NCBI GenBank assembly: GCA_023055355.1
Contig: JALJCS010000002.1
Location: forward strand, 88,251,001-88,315,000
Direction: 5' to 3'
DNA: 64,000 nt
Source of the DNA: Agelaius tricolor
Lineage: Eukaryota > Chordata > Aves > Passeriformes > Icteridae
Both the position numbers and the translations under genes were made by a program. The notes under the pieces were generated by a model. It saw only the letters and a list, made by a program, of their open reading frames with translations. It did no database searches and had not been told where the DNA came from. This document shows, piece after piece, positions 27,641 to 37,469 of the stretch. Numbering within the stretch: the first letter of the stretch is position 1; every line of letters begins with the position of its first letter.

Positions 27641-27980
27641 ACTGATAGAGTCCCAGTGCTATCCCTGTTTGGGGCACCTCAAAGGAAAACACAGAAAGCT
27701 GCAGTGGATTTATGTATGTTGTCTTTAAACTCATGAAATTCTGCAATGAAGATCAAATAAAAGATTTTTTTTCCCAGTGTGCCCAAGAAGCGGTGGACCT
27801 ACACTGCAGCAAGAGAGATTTCAGGTAGAGATTGGGCTTAACTCTCTGAGGAGAGGAAAGGCTTGGAACAGGTCACTGCAGAGAAATTAGAGGGAAGGGG
27901 CTGTGCTCCCCACAGACATCTGTCAGTAAGAGTTGAGTTAATGCAGGCTGTACCTTGGGGCAGGGCAGACATGAGAGGAA
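27640..27980 (+). mobile_element. Old CR1 LINE, downstream part of the same copy
   Basis: Sequence collinear with the later ORF2 region of CR1. It has a diverged GTCCCAGTGCTATCCCTGTTTGGGGCACC, then CTTTAAACTCATGAAATTCTG and CTACACTGCAGCAAGAGAG-ATTTCAGGTAGAGATTGG (family: CTGCAGCAAGGGAGATTTAGGTTAGATATT). It then continues to GGAAAGGCTTGGAACAGGTC. The right border is unclear. Order and strand match the fragment at 25555-26520. Confidence 0.6.
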
Positions 27981-28936
27981 CCCTTTTGTGTCTCCCAGCC
28001 TCTGACTGTGTACTCAGATGTGTTCCCTTGCTTCCCTCTCTCTCCCATTTTTCCTCTTTATCTCTGGAGTCAGCTCACTCGAGGCTCAGGACCTTGGCCC
28101 TGCTCTCAGCCCATATCCTTCCCTGCTCCAAAAAACCTGGAGTCCAGAGGCAGGAGGGAGGCTGTGATGGCTCCCACCTGAGGAGGCTCCTTGCCAGGAG
28201 CTGTGCTCCATCACTGGTACCTTGATGGAAACAAGGCCTCTCCATCACCCATGTGGACACTTTCCCTGGGCACATTTCAAGAGCCCTGACCCAGCACATG
28301 GTGAATAAATAATGCCAAGAGGTTTTGAGCACATGAAAGCTCTCCTAACTTGGCCATCTTACTTGTAATCTCAGCAACTGCTTTAAGCCTCAGGTGGGTC
28401 AGATATTTATCTTTCTGAGTTTCCTTTGGGAGGTGACAAAAGATGAAGTCAACAGCCCCCACTGTGCAAAGAAAAGAGTGATTTTCTTGAAGAAAAACAA
28501 AAAACCAAGCAGAAAGACACCAGACACCATGCTGGCCACAATTTTTGCTCAACATGAAAACTACAGGCTTTTCCCTCTGTATATTTTTCTGGTGCTTAAA
28601 CCCAGGGATAATTAATGCAGCCTAAGAAACACAGTGATGTGGATCCCCTATGAGGTCTCACATAGTGCCCCAAAATACATCTTCCTTGTCCAAATTTCTT
28701 TTTGGAACCTGGCTGAACATCTGCAGCCCAACCATTCCTCAGGGACTCAAAAACTTCAGGTGAGATTAAAGGGAGATGGACCACAAAGTCATATTGAAGG
28801 GAAAGAAGTGCTGCCAGAACCCAGGAGATCCTTTTTTCACTTGATGAAGAAGAAAAACATTTGCTGGATCAAGGCAGACATAACTGCACCAACTTTTTCC
28901 CTGAGCATGTGGGGTCAGTGCTTTGATGCAGCCTGA

Positions 28937-28993
28937 TCTTCTCCTTGTCCTTGTCCTTCTCCTTCTCCTTCTCCTCCTTTCTCCCTCTCTTCA
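28937..28993 (+). repeat. Pyrimidine-rich CCTT/CTCCTT tract
   Basis: An irregular CCTTGT and CCTTCT run, almost all pyrimidine, in the intergenic region. The frame through it encodes only low-complexity Ser/Phe and is not a gene. Confidence 0.85.
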
Positions 28994-29458
28994 GGCTGAA
29001 TACAAGTCTAGATGATGTCTTCTGCTCCAAAAGGGTGACAGGAGAAGAGGAAGGAAAAATAAATCCAGAGGGAAACTGTGATCACTGTGTGTGGTGCCCT
29101 CAGACCAGGAGAAGGTGGAAAGTTTTATCACACTAGGCAGGGATGGAAAGAAGTAGAACTGATCACAAAGATCAGAGCTCAGGGCAGTGATTCTGCTCTG
29201 GCACCCCAGGTGTGATACATCACCTCCTGTGCCCTGTTCCCTTCTTTGCGTTGGGTTTGTTGAAAGTGTCCAAATGAAATCAGGAAACAAACTCATAGTG
29301 CTTCCAATTTTGTAAAACTGACATTCAATGCTAGCAGACATTGTGGTGAAAGCCTTCCAGGGCATGGAAAAGTAGTTTATTGTCTTCATTGTTATATATT
29401 TAAATGTTTCAAATACAACTATCAATGGTAATAAAATGTGAATATTCTGAATGCTCTC

Positions 29459-29495
29459 CTTTTAGACCTCCTTCTGCTGAGAAGAGGTCTAAAAG
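29459..29495. repeat. Perfect 12-bp inverted repeat
   Basis: CTTTTAGACCTC at 29459-29470 is answered by GAGGTCTAAAAG at 29484-29495 with a 13-base spacer. No mobile element or gene is attached to it. Confidence 0.8.
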
Positions 29496-32400
29496 AGCTC
29501 ATATCATCAGACCCTAAATTTATTCATCTTCTTGAGACAGAACCACTCTATATCTACTGAAAAATGACTGTATCTTTGCACTTTGAAAGCATCCAGGCAG
29601 GAATTTGGAATGGAATTAATATTTTACTTCCTAAGGTGGTGTGAAAATGGATAGCTTTGTTTTCAACTCTTTTGCTTTTATAACCAAGATCAAATTAAGA
29701 ACAAATATTGGTATGAGGTGGGAGAAGAGGAAGTGTTGAGTTCTGGTTGCAAGAAATAAAAAATAAAAATATGAGAACCTGAGAACACGTGGGCCATGTG
29801 TGCCTAAAGCAGCAGTATTTTTGTAAGAATTACATCAATAACAGCCACTTTCCCCACAGATTTGTGTCTGGTGGCTGACTGCAAACTCCAGCTGAAGGTG
29901 TTTTCCTGCAGACTGACAGGTCTCAGCTGTGTGGCTTCTCTGGCTCTAATAGTGTGTGAATAAACAGCTCACTTTTCCCAAAAGTGTGACACTCCAATGG
30001 CCTCTCTTATCTCCCCTGTGCCTCTCTCACAAAGGGCAGGGATGCCATCATCAGTGAGATACCCATCTTTCTGACATAACTTGGCTTGGTTTTGCCCAAA
30101 GGGCTCAAAAATGACTGCAAAGGCACACAGACAGACAGACATGAACACACAAAGTGATTGCATAAGCTCCATTTCCCCAGGAAACACAGACTGAAAGCAG
30201 CTCTGTTGAAAGGAAAACGTTTACTAACCAAATGCCACAGGAAACTTTGAATAAAATGTTACTAGAGTTAGAATGCAGAATTTGGATACTTGGGCTATGG
30301 AGGGAAAATATTTGGTTCTCAAATATTTCATGTTTCAAACAGGTTTGATCTCTTGGGAATTTATTCATAACTTTTCTAAACATCTCACAAGGTTTCATTT
30401 TTATTTCCTTTAATAAGAAAACAGTATGATTTGTCTGCATTTATGAAAAAAATTTTAAAAACAAAACTTGGCTGGAAGAGCAGACCTGGTTTCCAACAAA
30501 AAAACAAGGCCACCTCAGACAGGAGATGGTTCTGTTTTATAGACTTCATTTACTTCTTGTACATTTAAGGCAATTTCATGGGCTTGTTTGGTTGGGTTTT
30601 TTCCCAATCAAATATATGTGTAATCTAACCCAATCTTGGAAATTCACAGACATATCTACAGTGCTGGGAAGCCTCAGTGTGTGACTGAAAAGTTCAAAAT
30701 CTATTCTTCCCTAGAATAGAATTTCCAGGAGAACAGAGGAGATTTCCCTCCTCATGTAGCCAATCCCAGAGACAGCAGAATATTGCAGCACTGGTAGAAA
30801 TTTAAAAAAAAAGGGCCAGATTAATGTACAATTTTGCAGTTCTGTGGTCACTGATCTAGAGAATAGAATTGTCAGCATGTGGATATTATCTGCAGTGGGT
30901 GAGATCATTTTTTGGAGCATGTAACAAAATTGCTTGTCCAGGAGACCATGATAATGAAGCTGACAAACCTACAAAGGGAGCAAGCTGTGCCATTTCAGGA
31001 ATGGCACAATATTCCTGAATTTCAGGAATGTGTGCCCTAACAAAAATATTTGTTAGGACTCTTCACACTTTCATAGCTTTTTAGCCTATATATTTTCCTC
31101 TCTTTTAATGGGCATCAAGAAAAGCATCTGCAGGAGGCAAGCCCAAAGATTAATTCCTCCCTGCACCTCCTGCATTTGTTCAAATAGTTGAACTAATATT
31201 TATGAATAATGCATTGCACCCATGAATGCCACAAATCAATGGAACTCCAAGTACTTCATACTTAAACCAGCTGAGGCTCAGACTCAATATGTATTATTAA
31301 GCCAGCTTCTTTTAATGGTCAGTAAACATTATGTAAATATTTCTTTACAGAAGACTACTTTTCTACAGCAAGAAATTATTAGGAGTTTGTTTGTGTTTAT
31401 GGCAGTTTCCTCACTCTTTATGGCCTGTTCATTTTGGTCATTAATTATTTTTAGAGCTTGGTACCTTACTTGTGTGATGGTTTTGTGTTTGATTTTTAAA
31501 AAATTATTGTTATTAATTCTTATTCAAAGTTCCTTTTGAAAGCTTTGATTAAGTAATTGGTGGGGATTTGAGTGCAGATATTAAGACAGACAATTTCTCA
31601 GGAGAAACACTGGATACCCTAGGGTACTGTTGTTGTTGTTACAAATGCCTGGTTGTGGTTCAAAACCATCAGAGTGTGTGTTTAGCCCACATAAATGTCC
31701 ATCAGGAAATTATGAGAATTTATGAATGCATGAACATAGTAGTGAGGCTATTGAAGGCAATGAAGAAAATACAGTGTTCCTGTCATCAGTAACTGAAAAT
31801 CTAATATAACACAGATTTTAAAATCGATATAAAGTTCTATAATCTTTTATATGGGAAGCTACAGTATTTTAATGACTTCTTTCTCAGCTACTGTCATTGG
31901 TGCCGGTACATTTTTGCTCACAGTGGAACAGTTCAGATGCTGTCAGCCAGATTAGTACTGCTGAAATCAAAGGAGTCACACAGATTGACACCAGCTGAAG
32001 ACCTGTCCTAATAAATCTGACTTTATTTATGGGGAATGAAACCACAGTCATGTCTCCTCAAAGGCAGCAGTCCTGCTTAAATGGTGGGAATAAATTATTT
32101 TGGCTGCATGAATGAATTAAATATTTAATGTTCCATTTTTCAGACTTGGCTGCTGCCTCACCTAACTCAGGGAAGCTGATTTACACCAGCTCTTTGGAGA
32201 AATGACCAGCTGGTCCTGGAGTGCTGACAGTCAGGCTGCTTTACCTGGACCAGCTGATTTTCTGTTTAGCAGCTGGATGTGTGATCAGCCTCACAAATGT
32301 TCTGGCACCTGGAATTCAAGCCACACAGGATGGTGCATGCATACTCAGTAATGGAAACCTGGGCTGAGTAACATTCCAAGGTAAATCCCTTCATCTGGCA

Positions 32401-35346
32401 TCTTCTAAAGGGCTGAGGGAATTCAGTGCTGGATTTGCCCCCTTAGACCCTGGTACCTTTTGCATCACTGTATCAGGGGGACATGAGGCTGAACAGCAGC
32501 AAAGCAGCTCTTGGCTCTGTATCCAGTGTGATTCCTGTCCATCTTCTTCTTTGGAAAGGCTCTTTAGGCAGCAAAAAGTGAGTCTGTAGTATTACAGCTT
32601 CTTTGACTCAGGTGTCAGGTCTTATCTGCAAAGGCCAGCATCTCTGAAAATGAAATATTTACCTGTGCTAAGTGTGGCTGGCTGAGTGCTCAGGTGCTTG
32701 ATATTATCAGGAGTCAGCTAAAACAGATGGTTACATGCTCTGGTTTGTAAAGCTTCCTGGATATTTCAAAGGCCCAGGCTGATGTAACCCTCCTTCCTAT
32801 CTCCTAAGTAGTGTCAATAACAACAATAATTGATGGTGCAGTTTGAATTCTCCACCTCCCTTTCCATTCCAGGATGTGCTTCCTGAATCCCAGCCCTGCT
32901 GATTGAAAGGGATGTCACCTTCCTCACAGAGAAAAGCAGAAGAAAAAGCACCCTGATGGGAAACTAACACAACTAGTGGTTTGGATTATTCAGAAGTCAG
33001 ATCCATGACTCAGTCTTTACCTTTAATGAGTCAGGAAAGTCCAAGGTGGTTTTTTTTCCCTTGGACTTGTAGGTAGACTCTGATCTCACCTATTTACAAA
33101 GGAAATCAGCTACAGACAAGGAGCTATTCCTGCCATGCATTTGCAAGAGGAAACAGCACCCATCCTCCCTGAGCTCTCTTTCTGTTCTTAGTAGTCCCTG
33201 TATTCTTTGGCTGGCTACAGCCTTCAGTAAAAGTGTCAGACAAATCAAACAGCATAAAATAAATCAATCGATTTCCCAGTTTATTTGTTCTAAGACTGTA
33301 AAATGAAGTTGAGTTGAGAAACCTGTTTATGTGGCTGAGAGGCATAAGAGATGTATTGAGGAAGAAGTGATATTAAAGCATCAGCCTGAGACAATCAGAG
33401 CTAGCTTGAACTGGGACATCTGCTCTCTGTGGATGGCTGTAGAGTGATGGATTGTGCCATGTGCATATATAATGCCCATGGAAAGGTAAAGAGGTAAAAG
33501 CCATTAAACTATTACATTCAAGTTCCCAAAAAACAATTTGACACTGAGAATTAAAAGCAATGTGGCTTCCTTGTTTTATTAAAGAGAAGAGTCAGCAGTG
33601 ATTTATGGAACCTTTGCATATTTATATGCTGGAAGAAAGTGCTGAATTCTCATCAGCCAAGCAGACATTGGCAGAAAGATGAAACCAGCAAACTCAGACT
33701 GAAATATGGCACAAATGTTTAATAGTGAATGTAACTGAACTCATCAAAACATGAAGTGGATTTTCCATCATTTGAAGATCTTAAATTGAAGTGCTTGAAT
33801 GAGACAGAGAAGTGTCTTTAGAGGCTTCATTTACTGGGGTCAGTACAAGACTCCCCAGGATCAAGCCAGGGTGACACAGGACTGCAGTGATCTCTTTCAG
33901 CATTGTCATCCTTTGAGGGACCTGAGAGCTCATAGAAGCCCAGGTTTGGGCTGCTGCTATCAAAGAGCTCAACAAGAGCCAAAATGTCCCTGTCATTTGG
34001 GATTTAATGAAATTAAATGACACCCATGCACACCTGGAAGTGCCTAGTGTGCCATACCCACACAGGAATCACCATCAGAAGGCTGCTCAGGCACCCGGGG
34101 GTCTCAGCACCCCGGCCCTGGGGCTGCAGGGCCAGTCCTTGAGCCCTGTCTCATCCAAGCCAAGCCAGAGTGTCTGCTTTATGATCACAGCACAAACTCT
34201 CACAAGCCAGCTGAGGTGGGCTGTGGAGCTTCAAACAGCCAGATGTCCACATCTCAGTGACTTCATCCTTGCTGACACACTCGACCACAGCATCTGCTAA
34301 GGAATTCACTGAGGCAACGAAATACGCTGGGGAAATAGTCAAAGTGTAGGAGATAACCAAATGTTTTTTGGGAAAAAACCCAAACCAACACAATGCCATA
34401 TTTATGTCATTTCTAAAGTGCTCTTTCCCTTGATGTTGTAGTCTGACACCACATGAGCTTTGAACTTTTGTTCCTCCTTCATTTGCAAAGTTATTTTTGC
34501 TAGACCTGCTATCGTGGCTCCTTTGTCTCCAAGCCAGCAATCCCAATCTGTATGAAATATTAGCTATCAGATTTACATCTGAGCCTTTTACCCTAGGCTA
34601 ACCCAAATAGTTTCACTTTTTTTTAAAAAGAGGCCTTTTCACCTAGGTCAGAGGAATTGAACTCTCAAAATGCTACTTTCACTTCACAGAGTATTAGAGG
34701 TTTGGATCCTAAAGTCTGGCACTCAGTAGTGTCCTCATGCAGGTGAGCACCACCCAGGTGACACCAAGAGTGCAGGGTCTGTGCTACATTCCCCTGCAGA
34801 ATATCAAGGATGTACAAGGAAGGATGTGCTGGTGACAGCAGGGTGAGAGAAATATTGAAATAGAAAAAGCTGGAATGAACAAACAGAGGAGGAAGTGAAG
34901 AAAAATGGGGAGGACATAGAGGAGGGAGAACAGACATAGTTCTGGAAGAACCTGACAGAAAACATAATCCTGAGCCTGCTCTTCAGGGTTGTGAGTCCTG
35001 GGAAGGGGCTGTGGTAGGGGTGAAGATGCTGGAGGAGGAAGACAGCTTGTGGAACTCCCTTCAGTTTGATTTAATTCTGTTTGAAGCATCTCCCAGAGCA
35101 GCTGTCTGTCCAGACAAACAAACTGATCTGTTAGAGCTCCCCAGTCCAGCTGGTGTGAAACCATTCCTCTGCCCATGCCACATCACTCAGCATGGAGGGG
35201 TAGAAGCTGCTGTGTGACCAGAAGTCACTGGAGCAGATTTCTCACCCTCCCCACCCACTGTCAGCCCCAGCCTTGAGCATTCAGCTGTGCCAAATCTGCA
35301 GTTGTGACAACCCCACACAGCACCAGACACCCAGCAGGGCTGGGAG

Positions 35347-35815
35347 AGAACCACAGAACACTTTGGGTACAAAGGGAATTTAAAGATTAGCTAGTTCCAA
35401 CCCCCCTTCTGCAGGCAGGGACATCTTCCACTAGATCAGGCTGCTCAGAGCCCCTGGTCTTGAACACTTCAATGAATGAGGAATTCACAGTTTCTCAGAA
35501 GAACTTGTTCCAGTCCCTTGCAATTCTCACAGGGAAGGATTTCTTCCTAATATCTAATCTAAATCTAGCCCCTTTCAGCACAAAAATATTTCTCCTTGTC
35601 CAGTCACATAAAGGCCAAAGGACTCTCCCCTGCTCTCTTGGAGCCCCTTTACATACTGGAAAGTGCTATAAGGTCTTCTTGGTGCCTTCTCCAGGTTGAA
35701 CAACTCCAACTCTCTCAGCCCTTCCTCACAGGAGAGGCATCCCATCCCTCTGATCATCTTAGTGACCTCCTCTGGACTCACTCCAACAGCTCCACACTCT
35801 TCTTATGTTGGATGG
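35347..35815 (-). mobile_element. CR1 LINE fragment, 3' region, reversed
   Basis: About 470 bp of reverse-complement CR1. It has CTAGTTCCAACCCCCCTTCTG, GCAGGGACATCTTCCACTAG, TTCTTCCTAATATCTAATC, GCCTTCTCCAGGTTGAACAAC and GCTCCACACTCTTCTTATGTTGG. It is among the better preserved CR1 copies here and ends about 850 bp upstream of the CCN4 promoter. Confidence 0.94.
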
Positions 35816-36659
35816 CTGGTTAGGCTGAGGGGCTGGTAGTGGCTCATCCCAACCCAACCTGGAACACCTGAGTTCCAGGTGGTAACCAAAGCAGAGCAGA
35901 AGTTAAGGAAACATCTCAGTTCTAGTTTGGCCATCAGAGTGATTCACCCACCCACCACTGTCACATCAAGAAGAAAGGTTTGCCTACTTTTAAATTTAGC
36001 TTGATAGTTTAGCCCATGAATAAGCTCTTACATTTAAGACCTGTGAAGCTGTTTAACAGGGTTTTCCATCCCTTTGCTGGCACTCATTTTCCTTATAATA
36101 TTCTATTTTAGTTTAAGGATGAAAGAGACTTCAAATTATTTCAAATTCAGATTCAGAATGGTTGGAGGAAAGCCTATACCTGTGCCTAAGTAAAAGGAGA
36201 AAAGTACATCAGACATTTCTCAGCTAAAGTAAGGGCATACATTAGCAGGGATACAGGTGATCAGAGAGTTTGGGGTGAGGTTTGAGTTCAGGGTGGGGTT
36301 TGCACTCCCATGTACCTGGACAATATTTGTCATGCCCACTGCTGACACGGGATAGAAGGGTAACTGGGCCCAGGGCTGATGCACCCTCCTAAACACTGAA
36401 ATCACGGAAGGGATGTGAGGCATGGCAGGGGACTGTGTGATCTGGGGTTGCTCTGTAAAGAGAGGAGTCCCAAAGGAGTTGTCAGACTGTTCCCCACAGG
36501 GTGTGCAGGACAAATGTCCTTTTGCTCTTCAGATGAAGTCACTCTTTTTAAAAATCAAACACATCAAACATCTGTGAATAATTGTATACGTGTCATCTCA
36601 TTGATTGTAACCAGCAAAGCCAGATCAAACGTTCCTTGCTGTACCAGCTACATTGCCAG
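35816..36659. other. Distal upstream DNA of CCN4
   Basis: Between the CR1 at 35347 and the CpG-richer proximal promoter. No repeat or exon recognised; distal control elements could lie here but none can be named. Confidence 0.5.
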
Positions 36660-36885
36660 AGTCTGAACGCCTTCAGCAGCGTGAGGGATGAGCTCTGAGC
36701 CTCTCGGAGCTGAGCTGAAATCGCAGCGTGTTGGACCCCGGCGCTGCCGCTTCCCCTTTAAGAGCCCTTTGGCTCACGGCGATGCTCTGAAATGCAGGAG
36801 GTGGGACAACACCACACACAAAAATGAAGAAGTGAAGGCAGGAAAAGTTTCTCCAGAGGAAAAATGCAGGGCTTGTCCTTCACCG

Positions 36886-36893
36886 TGACGTCA
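36886..36893 (+). promoter_or_regulatory. Perfect cAMP response element TGACGTCA
   Basis: The full palindromic CREB/ATF site TGACGTCA lies 171 bp upstream of the CCN4 start codon and just upstream of the TATA-like box, a typical position for a working CRE. Published work on the human WISP1 promoter reported that a CREB site mattered more than TCF/LEF sites for its beta-catenin response, so a CRE here fits known biology. Occupancy cannot be seen from sequence. Confidence 0.7.
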
Positions 36894-36901
36894 GGTCTGT
36901 C

Positions 36902-36911
36902 TTTAATAAAA
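36902..36911 (+). promoter_or_regulatory. TATA-like box TTTAATAAAA
   Basis: An AT-only decamer sits nine bases downstream of the CRE in otherwise mixed sequence, about 150 bp before the start codon. It could act as a weak TATA element. It also contains AATAAA, but nothing upstream suggests a transcript ending here. Confidence 0.4.
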
Positions 36912-37031
36912 TCCCCAAAGAGCCAAGAGAAAAAGGCAGAGTGCCTAGGCTGGGTTGCCAGTTCAGGATTGCTCTGCGTTCCCCAAAGTGGTGTTTTTGT
37001 TCAAAACGGCTCTAAATCTGGGTTCAATCAA

Positions 37032-37232
37032 ATGTATTTAATCCCGGCTTCCAGGGATGAGGTGGCTTTTGCCCTGGATTCTAGCAGCAAGCAGCATTTT
37101 GCAGGTGAGTTTGGAAACTGCCGGGGAGAGCTGACTTTGCAAACACACTGGGGTTTAATGCAGGGTGGGCTGGGAGAGCCCAGGGTGCTGCGTGTGGGAA
37201 GGAGGGAACTGCAGAGATCTGGGGAGTTGTGA
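37032..37232 (+). other. Upstream ATG overlapping the CCN4 start, other frame
   Basis: An ATG at 37032, 25 bp before the CCN4 start codon and out of frame with it, stays open through exon 1. Its context is weak (C at -3, T at +4). If it lies in the mature 5' UTR, it could mildly reduce translation from the CCN4 start codon. The genomic frame beyond 37104 is intronic, so the true reading would continue into exon 2. Confidence 0.35.
37057..37104 (+). CDS. CCN4: CCN4 (WISP1) exon 1, coding part: start codon and signal peptide
   Basis: Sixteen codons read MRWLLPWILAASSILQ and end at CAG followed by GTGAGT, a near-ideal splice donor. The first residues match the start of human CCN4 as I recall it (MRWFLPW followed by a short hydrophobic run). 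The stretch LLPWILAASSIL is the hydrophobic core of a secretory signal peptide. The exon ends in phase 0, and exon 2 opens in the matching frame 26.7 kb downstream. The start codon has G at -3. An in-frame TAA at 37039-37041 rules out a longer N-terminus in the same exon. CCN4 is a secreted, cysteine-rich matricellular protein, known as a Wnt/beta-catenin target acting on bone, fibroblast and tumour-stroma biology. The coding exon is too short to stand out as an open reading frame; I found it from its N-terminal sequence plus the donor. The 5' untranslated part runs upstream to an unmapped start site. Confidence 0.9.
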
Positions 37233-37260
37233 GAGCAGGAAGGGAAAGGTGAGCTGAGGG

Positions 37261-37332
37261 GAAAGGAAAGGAAAGGAAAGGAAAGGAAAGGAAAGGAAAG
37301 GAAAGGAAAGGAAAGGAAAGGAAAGGAAAGGA
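37261..37332 (+). repeat. (GAAAG)n pentanucleotide microsatellite
   Basis: Fourteen uninterrupted GAAAG units plus two bases lie 156 bp after the CCN4 exon 1 donor and before the CpG island. The strand is all purine. The reverse strand gives the CTTTC-type open frame that encodes a repeated SFPFL peptide, which is an artefact of the repeat. Confidence 0.95.
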
Positions 37333-37469
37333 TGCAGAAGTGTCTCAGGGTTGAGCTCTTCTCAGCATCCAGGTGGATCAGCACAGAAAACTGTAGAGTT
37401 TGTTTTTTTTTTCTTGGTATTGTTACTATTTGTGCCATGGAGCAAAAGCAGGATGAGGAGATTCCCCTC

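Larger units (their letters stand above)
27981..35346. other. Intergenic DNA without recognised genes
   Basis: Contains the pyrimidine tract at 28937 and perfect inverted repeats at 29459-29495 and 31011-31029. Frames of up to 144 codons (28991-29425 minus) overlap the pyrimidine tract and are low complexity. No exon recognised. Confidence 0.6.
36660..37056 (+). promoter_or_regulatory. CCN4: Proximal promoter and 5' UTR of CCN4
   Basis: The 400 bp before the CCN4 start codon are richer in CpG than the DNA further upstream, with a cluster of CpGs at 36660-36790. They contain a perfect CRE (36886-36893), a TATA-like AT box (36902-36911) and a run of CTTTAAG near 36756. If the AT box works as a TATA element, transcription would start near 36930-36940, giving a 5' UTR of about 120 nt. 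The start site is inferred, not seen. I did not find a consensus TCF/LEF site (WWCAAAG) close to the start codon. Confidence 0.6.

Noticed and set aside
28991..29425. 144-codon minus-strand frame
   Set aside because: Begins in ordinary sequence and ends in the pyrimidine tract; no recognisable domain or exon structure.
31222..31539. 105-codon + frame with hydrophobic stretches, which might pass for a small membrane protein
   Set aside because: AT-rich DNA readily encodes Leu/Ile/Phe runs; no splice signals, family match or support from context.
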